NCBI RefSeq assembly: GCF_014649955.1
Contig: NZ_BMUA01000003.1
Coordinates: 346,456 to 410,455 of the forward strand
Source: Streptomyces violascens
Lineage (GTDB): Bacteria; Actinomycetota; Actinomycetes; Streptomycetales; Streptomycetaceae
Direction of reading: 5' to 3'
DNA: 64,000 bases
The position numbers and the translations under genes are program-made. Under the pieces are notes generated by a model, which saw only the letters and a list, made by a program, of their open reading frames with translations, made no database searches and was not told the origin of the DNA. Position 1 is the first letter of the stretch, and each line of letters opens with the position of its first letter. Shown here one piece after another: positions 39,574-47,730 of the stretch.

Positions 39574-40206
39574 TCAGGCCAGCACCTCGTCGAGGAGCAC
39601 CGCCCACTGCGCCACGACCCGCTCCCGGCGGGCCGCATCGTCGGTGAGCAGGTTGGCCAGGCCCAGGCCTCGGGCCATGTCGAGGAAGCCCTGCACCGTC
39701 TCCCGTACGCCCGGCACGGACTCGTCGGCGGCGAGCAGTTCCACCGCGATGCGGTGCGACTCGCGGCCCACCCTCGCCTCCAGCTCGGTGACCCGGGCGT
39801 GCAGCTGCGGCTCGTTGGACGCGGCGACCCACAGGTGCAGCGCGGCCCGGAACAGCGGGCCCGTGTAGAGGCCGACCAGTGCGGCCACGACCTCCCGCCG
39901 GTCCGTGCGGTCCAGGGCCCGCAGCGCGGAGGACCGCTGCTCGGCGACGTACTCGACGGCCGCCGTGAACAGGTCCTCGCGGGTCGGGAAGTGGTGCTGG
40001 GCGGCGCCCCGCGAGACCCCGGCGCGTTCGGCGACCACCGACACGGTCGAGCCCGCCCAGCCGTGCTCGGCCAGACACGCCACGGCGGCCTCCAGAAGAC
40101 GCTGCCGGGTGGCCCGGCTGCGGTCCTGCTTCGGGGTCTTAGGCGGGGCCGACCTCGGTGGGGTCGTCGTCGATGGGGTCGACTTCGGTGGGGTCACAAC
40201 ACCCAT
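39574..40206 (-). CDS. TetR-family regulator, last gene of the acyl-CoA operon
   Basis: 210 residues. The N-terminal Pro/Thr/Lys-rich tail is followed by the TetR helix-turn-helix: RQRLLEAAVACLAEHGWAGSTVSVVAERAGVSRGAAQHHFPTREDLF (about residues 34-80). A helical ligand domain follows with LHLWVAASNEPQLHARV. Its ATG lies inside the end of the enoyl-CoA hydratase gene (13-bp overlap), so it is translated with the operon. It likely represses the operon and senses an acyl-CoA intermediate, by analogy with similar clusters. Confidence 0.88.
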   Translation of the reverse strand: MGVVTPPKSTPSTTTPPRSAPPKTPKQDRSRATRQRLLEAAVACLAEHGWAGSTVSVVAERAGVSRGAAQHHFPTREDLFTAAVEYVAEQRSSALRALDRTDRREVVAALVGLYTGPLFRAALHLWVAASNEPQLHARVTELEARVGRESHRIAVELLAADESVPGVRETVQGFLDMARGLGLANLLTDDAARRERVVAQWAVLLDEVLA

Positions 40207-40928
40207 GCTGGGTCCCGTCGTTCGAGGAAGGCCGTCACTCCCTCCCGCGCCTCGGCGGAGGCGAAGAGGGACGCCGAGCGGGCGGTCAGTTCCTTGGACC
40301 AGCGGTCGAAGGTCTCCGCCACGGTAGCCGTGACCAGAGCCTTCGACGCGGCCAGGCCCTGCGGCGAGGACCGGCGCAGCCCGTCGAGGACCGGTGCGAG
40401 CGCCTCGTCGACGTCGTCTGCGGCGAGCGTGACGAGCCCGGTGCGGGCCGCTTCCGCCGCGTCGAACCGCTCGCCGGTGAGGTAGTAGCGGCTCGCGGCG
40501 CGCGGGTCCATGCGGGGCAGCACCGGCATGGAGATCACGGCCGGCGCGAGGCCGAGCCGTGCCTCGGTGAACGCGTACGAGGACCCGGGCCCCGCGACCG
40601 CGATGTCGCACGCCGCCAGCAGCCCGAGGCCGCCCGCGCGCACGTGCCCGGTGACGCGCGCCACGACCGGTTGGGGGAGTTCCACGACCGTACGCATCAG
40701 GTGCACGAAGGCTGCCGGGTCCGGCGGGGCCTTCAGGTCCGCGCCCGCGCAGAACGTGCCGCCGGTGTGGGTGAGCAGCACGGCCCGTACGTCCGCGTCC
40801 CCGGCGCACCGCGCCAGCGCCTCGCCGAGTTCGGCCACCAGGGGCGCCGACAGGGCGTTGCGGTTGGCGGGCGAGTCGAGGGCGAGGGTGGTGATGCCCC
40901 GCTCGTGGTCGGCCCGTATGAGTGTCAC
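40194..40928 (-). CDS. Enoyl-CoA hydratase/isomerase family protein
   Basis: 244 residues. The crotonase fold is recognisable: SPANRNALSAPLVAEL, HTGGTFCAGADLKAPP (oxyanion loop), VTGHVRAGGLGLLAACDIAVAG, FTEARLGLAPAVISM and a trailing SKALV. The first catalytic Glu position, usually GGxxEL, reads GLGLL, while the second Glu (FTEARLG) is kept. Activity may therefore differ from a classical hydratase. The GTG overlaps the ligase stop (GTGA). Confidence 0.88.
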   Translation of the reverse strand: MTLIRADHERGITTLALDSPANRNALSAPLVAELGEALARCAGDADVRAVLLTHTGGTFCAGADLKAPPDPAAFVHLMRTVVELPQPVVARVTGHVRAGGLGLLAACDIAVAGPGSSYAFTEARLGLAPAVISMPVLPRMDPRAASRYYLTGERFDAAEAARTGLVTLAADDVDEALAPVLDGLRRSSPQGLAASKALVTATVAETFDRWSKELTARSASLFASAEAREGVTAFLERRDPAWVL

Positions 40929-42535
40929 GTCCGGTCCTTCTCTCGTTGGCGCAGCTCGCGTCGCAGGATCTTGCCGGACGCGGCGCGGGGCACGCTCTCG
41001 ATGAACTCCAGGCGGCGCACCTTCTTGTACGGGGCGACGCGTTCGGCGACGTACGCCATCAGCTCGTCCGCGCCGAGGTCCGGCGCTGTGGGCTGGCGTA
41101 CGACGAAGGCCTTGGGGACCTCGTTGCCGTCGGCGTCGTACACGCCGATCACGGCGGCGTCCGCGACGGCGGGGTGGGTGAGCAGCAGGGCTTCCAGGTC
41201 GGCCGGGGCGACCTGGAAGCCCTTGTACTTGATGAGCTCCTTGACACGGTCGACGACGTACAGCCAGCCGTCGTCGTCGACGTGGCCGACGTCGCCGGTG
41301 TGCACCCAGCCGTCCGCGTCGATCATGTCGGCGGTGGCTTCGGGGCGGCCGAGGTAGCCCTTCATGACCTGCGGGCCGCGAACGGCGACCTCGCCCTCCT
41401 CGCCGGGCCCGGCGTCGCGGGCCGGGTCGTCCAGGCGCAGGATGCGCATCTCGGTGGACGGCAGAAGCTTGCCGACCGCGCCGGGCGGAGGGTTCGGGGT
41501 GGACAGCGGGACCGTGTGCGTGCCGGGCGACAGCTCGGTCATGCCGTACCCCTGGCGTACCGGCGGCAGCTTGAGCCGGGCCGAACAGGCCGCCGCAAGG
41601 CGGGAGTCGAGCGGGGCGGCCGCGCTGACGACGTACTCCAGACTGGAGAGGTCGTACCGGGCGACCGCCGGGTGCTTGGCCAGGGCGAGCACGATGGGCG
41701 GGGCGACGTACAGGCCGGTGATGCGGTGTTTCTCGATCGCGCCGAGGAACTGGTCGAGGTCGAAGCGCGGCAGCACGACGACGGTCGCGCCGGACCTCAG
41801 CGGCGCGTTCATGAGCGCGGTCATGCCGTAGATGTGGAAGAAGGGCAGCACGGCGAGAATGCGTTCGCCGGGCACCATCGGGACCAGCGGGTGCAGCTGG
41901 GCCAGGTTGGTGGCGATGTTGCGGTGGGTGAGCATGACGCCTTTGGGGACGCCTGTGGTGCCGGACGAGTACGGCAGTACGGCGATGTCCTCGGCGGGGT
42001 CGATCACGACGTCGGGCTCGGGGGCGTCACCGCGGGTCAGCAGATCGTGGAGGACCGAGCGATGTCCCTCGGCCCGATCACAGACGAAGATCTCCTCAAT
42101 GCACCCGACGAGTTCGGCGGCCCGGCGGGCGGTCTCCAGGAGCGGGGCCACGGTGACGATCCAGCGCGCGGAGGAGTCCGCGAGCTGCTTCGCGAACTCC
42201 TCGGCGGTACACAGCGGATGAACGGTGGTGACCGCCGCCCCGGCCCGGCTGGCCCCGTAGAAGACGACGGGGTAGAGGAGAGAGTTGGGACTGTGGAGAG
42301 CGACCACGTCCCCTTTGCGCACCCCGGCAGCGGCGAGCGACGCGGCCAGCCTCCGGTGCCAGACGTCGAGTTGACCGTAGGTGAGGCTCGTGGCCCCACT
42401 GGGATCGGTGCCGTCGACGAGGGCGACGGCATCGGGGTGAGTGGCAGTGGACCGAGCGAGAACGGCCTGGTGAATGGCCTCGTCGACGATGGGCACGTCG
42501 GCGTACTCGCTGCGGAAGATCCGGGGGGAGTCCAT
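40925..42535 (-). CDS. 4-coumarate/acyl-CoA ligase (AMP-forming)
   Basis: 536 residues. The ANL-superfamily motifs are A3-type YSSGTTGVPKGVMLTH (about residues 189-204), GYGMTELSPGTH (A5), WVHTGDVGHVDDDGWLYVVDR (A7), and the C-terminal PRAASGKILRREL with the catalytic Lys. It activates a carboxylic acid as a CoA thioester for the downstream enzymes. The substrate could be a medium or branched acid, with aromatic acids possible. RBS GGAGG precedes ATG 42535. Confidence 0.9.
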   Translation of the reverse strand: MDSPRIFRSEYADVPIVDEAIHQAVLARSTATHPDAVALVDGTDPSGATSLTYGQLDVWHRRLAASLAAAGVRKGDVVALHSPNSLLYPVVFYGASRAGAAVTTVHPLCTAEEFAKQLADSSARWIVTVAPLLETARRAAELVGCIEEIFVCDRAEGHRSVLHDLLTRGDAPEPDVVIDPAEDIAVLPYSSGTTGVPKGVMLTHRNIATNLAQLHPLVPMVPGERILAVLPFFHIYGMTALMNAPLRSGATVVVLPRFDLDQFLGAIEKHRITGLYVAPPIVLALAKHPAVARYDLSSLEYVVSAAAPLDSRLAAACSARLKLPPVRQGYGMTELSPGTHTVPLSTPNPPPGAVGKLLPSTEMRILRLDDPARDAGPGEEGEVAVRGPQVMKGYLGRPEATADMIDADGWVHTGDVGHVDDDGWLYVVDRVKELIKYKGFQVAPADLEALLLTHPAVADAAVIGVYDADGNEVPKAFVVRQPTAPDLGADELMAYVAERVAPYKKVRRLEFIESVPRAASGKILRRELRQREKDRT

Positions 42536-42702
42536 GCGGGGCCTCCTGGTACGTCAGAGCAGAAGTACGTGCGGACAGGGGCGCGGGACTGTGCCGTTGT
42601 GCGGCTCCGCCGGGACGGTGCCGCGTGCCCTACAGGGGCGCGGGGAACTGCGCGACCAGCCCACCGGGACCCGCAGTGGATACCCGCACCTCAGCGGAGC
42701 GC
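42536..42702. repeat. Dispersed intergenic repeat in the acyl-CoA operon
   Basis: Bases 42635-42661 (GGGGCGCGGGGAACTGCGCG...) match the reverse complement of 47542-47567 almost perfectly, and partial copies lie at 4656-4671 and about 7842-7860. It separates the acyl-CoA dehydrogenase stop from the ligase start. Streptomyces chromosomes carry many such copies in intergenic regions (recalled). Confidence 0.7.
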
Positions 42703-43836
42703 CTAGTACGACTTGGGCAACCCGAGCGACTGGTGGGAAACATAGTTGAGGATCATCTCGCGGCTGACCGGCGCGATCCGGGCCACCCGAGCCGCAGTGA
42801 TCAGCGAAGCAAGCCCGTACTCCCGGGTGAGCCCATTCCCGCCCAGAGTGTGGACAGCCTGGTCGACCGCCCGGATACACGCCTCCGCCGCCGCGTACTT
42901 GGCCATGTTCGCCGCCTCCCCCGCTCCGGCGTCGTCCCCCGCGTCGTACAGCGCCGCGGCCTTCTGCATCATCAGGCGGGCGAGTTCGAGCTCGATGTGG
43001 GCCTGGGCCAGGGGGTGGGCGATGGCCTGGTGGCCGCCGATGGGGAGCTTCCACACCTGCCGGGTCGTGGCGTAGTCGACGGCCCGCGCGAGCGCGTAGC
43101 GCCCCATGCCGATCGCGAACGCGGCCGTCATGATCCGCTCGGGGTTGAGCCCGGCGAACAGCTGGAGCAGCCCCGCGTCCTCGTCGCCGACCAAGGAGTC
43201 CGCAGGCAGCCGTACGTCGTCGAGGACGAGCTCGAACTGCTTCTCCGCCGCCTGGAGTTCCATGTCGATCCGCGAGCGCTGGAACCCGGGGGTGTCGCGG
43301 GGGACGATGAACAGGCAGGGCTTGAGGCTGCCGGTCCGGGCATCTTCGGTGCGGCCGACGACGAGTGTGGCATCAGCTATGTCCACACCCGAGATGAACA
43401 CCTTGCGGCCGGTGAGGACCCCGCCGTCGCCGTCCCGGCGGGCGGTGGTGGTGATGCGGTGCGAGTTGGACCCGGCGTCGGGCTCGGTGATGCCGAAGGC
43501 CATGGTGAGCGAGCCGTCGGCGAGGCCCGGCAGCCACTTCCGCTTCTGCACGTCCGTACCGAAGCGCGCGATGACCGTGCCGCAGATGGCGGGTGAGACC
43601 ACCATCATCAGGAGCGGGCAGCCGGCCGACCCCAACTCCTCCAGAACGATGGACAGTTCCGCCATCCCGCCGCCTCCGCCGCCGTACTGCTCGGGCAGGT
43701 TCACGCCGAGGTAGCCGAGCTTGGCGGCCTCGGACCACAGGGCCGCGCGGTCGAACCCGCGTCCGTGCCGGGCGCCCAGTGCGGCGACGGCGGCGCGCAG
43801 GTCCTTGTTCTCCTGGCTCTCGATGACTCCGGTCAT
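42703..43836 (-). CDS. Acyl-CoA dehydrogenase
   Basis: 377 residues. The FAD-dependent family landmarks are MAFGITEPDAGSNSHRITTTA (FAD and substrate contact), KVFISGVDIADATLVVGRTED, YATTRQVWKLPIGGHQAIAHPLA and the C-terminal HTLGGNGLTREYGLASLITAARVARIAPVSREMILNYVS. It introduces the alpha,beta double bond. GGAGG lies about 11 nt before the ATG. The biotin carboxylase gene ends 52 bp upstream in the same direction. Confidence 0.92.
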   Translation of the reverse strand: MTGVIESQENKDLRAAVAALGARHGRGFDRAALWSEAAKLGYLGVNLPEQYGGGGGGMAELSIVLEELGSAGCPLLMMVVSPAICGTVIARFGTDVQKRKWLPGLADGSLTMAFGITEPDAGSNSHRITTTARRDGDGGVLTGRKVFISGVDIADATLVVGRTEDARTGSLKPCLFIVPRDTPGFQRSRIDMELQAAEKQFELVLDDVRLPADSLVGDEDAGLLQLFAGLNPERIMTAAFAIGMGRYALARAVDYATTRQVWKLPIGGHQAIAHPLAQAHIELELARLMMQKAAALYDAGDDAGAGEAANMAKYAAAEACIRAVDQAVHTLGGNGLTREYGLASLITAARVARIAPVSREMILNYVSHQSLGLPKSY

Positions 43837-43888
43837 GCTGGTTCGGCCTCCTGAGCGATCACGGGACGACGGCGAGCGATGTGAGGGG

Positions 43889-45772
43889 CTACGGAACGAC
43901 TACGGCGAGCAGGGCGCCGACCTCGACCTGGCCGCCGGGGGCGGCGTGGAGCGCGGTGAGCGTGCCGGAGGCGGGAGCGCTGATGCGGTGCTCCATCTTC
44001 ATGGCCTCCAGCCAGAGCAGCGGCTGTCCGGCGGTGACACGACAGCCCTCCTCGACCCCGTCGGCGACCCGCACGACAACCCCCGGCATGGGGGCGAGCA
44101 GCGAGCCGGGCGCGACGAGGTCGCTGGGATCGGTGAAGCGGGGGTGCGCGGTGAGGGCATAGGACCCCGATGCGGTGTCGACGTAGACGATGTCGCCGCC
44201 TCTGGCTCCGCCTCCGTCTTCGTACCGCGTGATGCTGAACTCCCGTATCACGCCGTCGATTTCGAGCCGCACGCGATCGGGCTCGGCGGCGTCGAGACGT
44301 ACCTCGGGATGGCCTTCGGCTTCGAGGCCGTCACGGGTGAGCCGATAGCGGACCTCGTGCTCGCCGTACCGCTTGACCTGCGGCTGCGAGGGTACGTTGC
44401 GCCAGCCGCCGCCGAATCGGCCGGCCCGGGAGGCGGCGTCGGCGAGGGCGGCGGCGAGGGCGGCGTGGCGGCTGCCCGGGGCCAGGGTGGTGAGGTCGGG
44501 GAGGTTGCGGTCGTAGAAGCCGGTGTCGAGGCGGCCTTCGCTGAACTCGGGGTGCCGCAGGGAGCGGACGAGCAGGTCGCGGTTGGTGGCCGGACCGTGG
44601 ATGCGGGCGCGTTCGAGGGCGCGGGCCAGCTTGCGGACGGCTTCGGCGCGGGTGGGGGCGTGGGCGACGGCCTTGGCGAGCATGGGGTCGTAGTGAACGC
44701 CGATGGTGTCGCCGGCCGCGTAGCCCGCGTCCAACCGGACGCCGTCGATGGCCAGTTGGTGGACGGTGCCGGTCTGCGGGGCCCAGTCGGCGGCCGGGTC
44801 CTCGGCGTAGAGGCGGGCCTCGACGGCATGCCCCCGGGGGGCGGGCGGGGCCGGCGGGAGGGCCCCGCCTTCGGCGATGCGGAGCTGGAGGGCGACGAGG
44901 TCGATGCCGAACACGGCCTCGGTGACGGGGTGTTCGACCTGGAGGCGGGTGTTCATCTCCAGGAAGTGGGCCCTTTTGTCCGCGACCAGGAACTCGACGG
45001 TGCCGGCGCCCCGGTAGTCGGTGGCCTTCGCGGCCCGCACGGCGAGGGCGTGCAGCTCGTCGGTCAGCTCCGGGCCGAGGCCGGGCGCGGGGGCCTCCTC
45101 GATGACCTTCTGGTGGCGGCGCTGGAGGGAGCAGTCGCGGGTGCCGAGCACCCAGACCGTGCCGTGGGCGTCGGCGAGGACCTGGACTTCGACGTGCCGC
45201 CCGCCCTCGATGTAGGGCTCGACGAAGACGGCCCCGTCACCGAAGGCGGCCAGAGCCTCAGCTTCGGCCGACATCAACTGATCATTGATATCCGCCAGTT
45301 GCCGGACGATTCTCATGCCCCGTCCGCCACCTCCCGCCGAAGCCTTGATGAGGAGGGGGAGGTCGTCCTCGGTGACGTCGGCGAGGTCGAGGGGCGGCAG
45401 ACCCATGAGTTCCTTGGCGCGGGTCTTGGACGCCATGGCCTCGATGGCCTCGGGGGGCGGGCCGATCCAGGTGAGCCCGGCGCCGGTGACGGTCCGCGCG
45501 AACTCGGCGTTCTCGGACAGGAAGCCGTACCCGGGGTGCACGGCGTCGGCGCCCGCGGCGAGGGCGGCCTTCACGATGAGGTCACCGCGCAGATAGGTCT
45601 CGGCGGGCGAGGCCCCCGGCAGCCGTACGGCGGTGTCCGCCTCCCGTACGTGCAGGGCGCCCGCGTCCGCGTCCGAGAACACCGCGACCGTGGAAATGCC
45701 CAGCTCACGGCAGGTGCGGAAGACCCGGCAGGCGATCTCGCCCCGGTTGGCGACAAGTACGGCGCCGATCAT
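43889..45772 (-). CDS. Acyl-CoA carboxylase alpha subunit (biotin carboxylase plus biotin carrier)
   Basis: 627 residues. The biotin carboxylase domain has VLVANRGEIACRVFRTCRELG, HPGYGFLSENAEFA, KASAGGGGRGMRIV and FLEMNTRLQVEHPVTEAVFGIDLV. A middle region and the carrier domain follow, with the biotin Lys in WLEAMKMEHRI. It carboxylates biotin with ATP and bicarbonate for the CT subunit. ATG 45772 is chosen; a GTG at 45814 overlapping the CT stop and an ATG at 45805 are alternatives that would add 14 or 11 residues. Confidence 0.93.
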   Translation of the reverse strand: MIGAVLVANRGEIACRVFRTCRELGISTVAVFSDADAGALHVREADTAVRLPGASPAETYLRGDLIVKAALAAGADAVHPGYGFLSENAEFARTVTGAGLTWIGPPPEAIEAMASKTRAKELMGLPPLDLADVTEDDLPLLIKASAGGGGRGMRIVRQLADINDQLMSAEAEALAAFGDGAVFVEPYIEGGRHVEVQVLADAHGTVWVLGTRDCSLQRRHQKVIEEAPAPGLGPELTDELHALAVRAAKATDYRGAGTVEFLVADKRAHFLEMNTRLQVEHPVTEAVFGIDLVALQLRIAEGGALPPAPPAPRGHAVEARLYAEDPAADWAPQTGTVHQLAIDGVRLDAGYAAGDTIGVHYDPMLAKAVAHAPTRAEAVRKLARALERARIHGPATNRDLLVRSLRHPEFSEGRLDTGFYDRNLPDLTTLAPGSRHAALAAALADAASRAGRFGGGWRNVPSQPQVKRYGEHEVRYRLTRDGLEAEGHPEVRLDAAEPDRVRLEIDGVIREFSITRYEDGGGARGGDIVYVDTASGSYALTAHPRFTDPSDLVAPGSLLAPMPGVVVRVADGVEEGCRVTAGQPLLWLEAMKMEHRISAPASGTLTALHAAPGGQVEVGALLAVVVP

Positions 45773-45810
45773 GTCCCTCACCCCGACATCCCTGATGTCC
45801 CTCATGTTCC

Positions 45811-47412
45811 TCACATCCGGAAGATGCCGAAGCCGCCACGGGCGCCTTCGACGGGGGCGGTGTGGATCGCCGACAGGCAGATCCCGAGGACGGTGCGGGT
45901 GTCGCGGGGGTCGATGACCCCGTCGTCGTACAGCCGTCCGGACAGGAACATCGGCAGCGACTCGGCCTCGATCTGCTGCTCCACCATGGCGCGCAGCGCG
46001 GCGTCCGCCTCGTCGTCGTACGGCTGCCCCTTGGCCTCGGCGGAGGCCCTGGCCACGATCGACAGAACGCCGGCGAGCTGCTGCGGCCCCATGACGGCGG
46101 ACTTGGCGCTCGGCCAGGCGAAGAGGAAGCGGGGGTCAAAGGCGCGCCCGCACATGCCGTAGTGCCCGGCTCCGTAGGAGGCCCCGAGGAGCACGGACAG
46201 ATGGGGAACCCTGGAATTCGATACAGCGTTGATCATCATTGCGCCGTGCTTGATGATGCCGCCCTGCTCGTACTCCTTGCCGACCATGTAGCCGGTGGTG
46301 TTGTGGAGGAAGAGGAGGGGGATGTCGCGCTGGTTGGCGAGCTGGATGAACTGGGCGGCCTTCTGCGATTCGGCGGAGAACAGGACGCCCTGGGCGTTGG
46401 CGAGGATGCCGATGGGGTAGCCGTGCAGCTCGGCCCATCCGGTGACCAGGCTGGGCCCGTAGAGCCCCTTGAACTCGTCGAATTCCGATCCGTCCACGAT
46501 CCGGGCGATGACCTCGCGCGGGTCGAAGGGAGTCTTGAGGTCCTCGGGCACGATGCCGAGCAGCTCGTCCTCGTCGTACTTGGGCGGCAGGACGATCTTG
46601 CCCGGATCCGGGTGCGCCTTGCGGTGGTTGAGGCGGGCGACGATGCGGCGGGCCTGGCGTATCGCATCGTGCTCGTCGACGGCGAAGTGGTCGGCGAGTC
46701 CGGAGGTACGGGCGTGCATCTCGGCCCCGCCGAGCGACTCGTCGTCGCTCTCCTCACCGGTGGCCATCTTGACGAGGGGCGGCCCCCCGAGAAACACCTT
46801 GGACTGCTTGTTGATCATCACGGTGTGGTCGGACATGCCGGGCACATACGCCCCACCGGCCGTGGAGTTGCCGAAGACGACGGCAATGGTGGGGATGCCG
46901 GCCGCGGACAGCCGGGTGATGTCCCGGAAGATCGCCCCGCCCGGGATGAAGATCTCCTTCTGGGACGGCAGATCCGCGCCGCCGGACTCGACGAGGCTGA
47001 TGCAGGGAAGCCGGTTGGCGTACGCGATCTCGTTGGCGCGCAGGGCCTTCTTGAGCGTCCAGGGGTTGGAGGCGCCGCCGCGGACGGTGGGGTCGTTGGC
47101 GGTGATCACGCACTCGACGCCCTCGACGGTGCCGATGCCGGTGACCATCGAGGCGCCGACGGGGTAGTCGCTGCCCCATGCCGCGAGCGGCGACAGTTCG
47201 AGGAACGGGGTGTCGGGGTCGAGCAGCAACTCGATGCGCTCGCGGGGCAGCAGCTTGCCGCGCCTGCGGTGCCGTTCGGTGTATTTGGCCCCGCCACCGG
47301 CGATCGCCTTCGCGTGCTCGACGTGGAGCTCATCAAGCCTGCCCCGCATGGCCGCGGCGGCCTGGCGGTGTTCGGGGGTGGTGGGGCTGAGCGCGGTGGG
47401 GAGGACGGGCAT
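45811..47412 (-). CDS. Acyl-CoA carboxylase carboxyltransferase (beta) subunit
   Basis: 533 residues. It has the paired crotonase-like CT domains: GGAKYTERHRRRGKLLPRERIELLLDP, ANDPTVRGGASNPWTLKK, SGGADLPSQKEIF, GGAYVPGMSDHTVMI, and the C-terminal TGYMVGKEYEQGGIIKHGAMM and GAGHYGMCGRAFDPRFLFAWPSAKSAVMG. The GGII/GHYGMCGRA loops favour methylcrotonyl- or geranyl-CoA-like branched substrates over acetyl- or propionyl-CoA (motif-based inference). It pairs with the alpha subunit immediately downstream. Confidence 0.92.
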   Translation of the reverse strand: MPVLPTALSPTTPEHRQAAAAMRGRLDELHVEHAKAIAGGGAKYTERHRRRGKLLPRERIELLLDPDTPFLELSPLAAWGSDYPVGASMVTGIGTVEGVECVITANDPTVRGGASNPWTLKKALRANEIAYANRLPCISLVESGGADLPSQKEIFIPGGAIFRDITRLSAAGIPTIAVVFGNSTAGGAYVPGMSDHTVMINKQSKVFLGGPPLVKMATGEESDDESLGGAEMHARTSGLADHFAVDEHDAIRQARRIVARLNHRKAHPDPGKIVLPPKYDEDELLGIVPEDLKTPFDPREVIARIVDGSEFDEFKGLYGPSLVTGWAELHGYPIGILANAQGVLFSAESQKAAQFIQLANQRDIPLLFLHNTTGYMVGKEYEQGGIIKHGAMMINAVSNSRVPHLSVLLGASYGAGHYGMCGRAFDPRFLFAWPSAKSAVMGPQQLAGVLSIVARASAEAKGQPYDDEADAALRAMVEQQIEAESLPMFLSGRLYDDGVIDPRDTRTVLGICLSAIHTAPVEGARGGFGIFRM

Positions 47413-47730
47413 GGGGCTCCTTGGGTATGGAGTGGGGAGGGCTTGGGGTGGTCGGGTGGGGGCGCCTGCGGCGGGCGGAGTCCCCTACCCGCCCCTTCCC
47501 GAGACCCTCCGGGGGAGTTCGTTCGCCTGCGGGTCGAAGGTGGCTGGTCGCGCAGTTCCCCGCGCCCTAGCAGGGCCGGTGCCGGCCGGGGTGGCGTCTT
47601 CAGCCCGTCCGGCGCTTGAGGACGAGTGCCCTCAAGGCGCGAACGGGGTCTGGGACGGAGCCCCAGGAAAACCGGCTTCACCCCTTCCAACCCCCGGAGG
47701 GTCTCGGGAGGGGGCGGGGTGGGGGAATGC
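47413..47730. repeat. Interoperonic repeat element bounded by inverted repeats
   Basis: The 318-bp gap between the carboxyltransferase and AtuA-like genes contains an 18-bp perfect inverted repeat (CCCGAGACCCTCCGGGGG at 47498-47515 and its complement at 47691-47708). Two dispersed repeats sit between the arms. One is the reverse copy of the 42635 repeat (47542-47567). The other (47604-47647) is also found near serC at 60685-60728. No gene or promoter is apparent. Confidence 0.75.

Noticed and set aside
43721..46162. An 813-codon plus-strand frame across the carboxylase genes
   Set aside because: It lies opposite two well-recognised carboxylase subunits and shows no domain.
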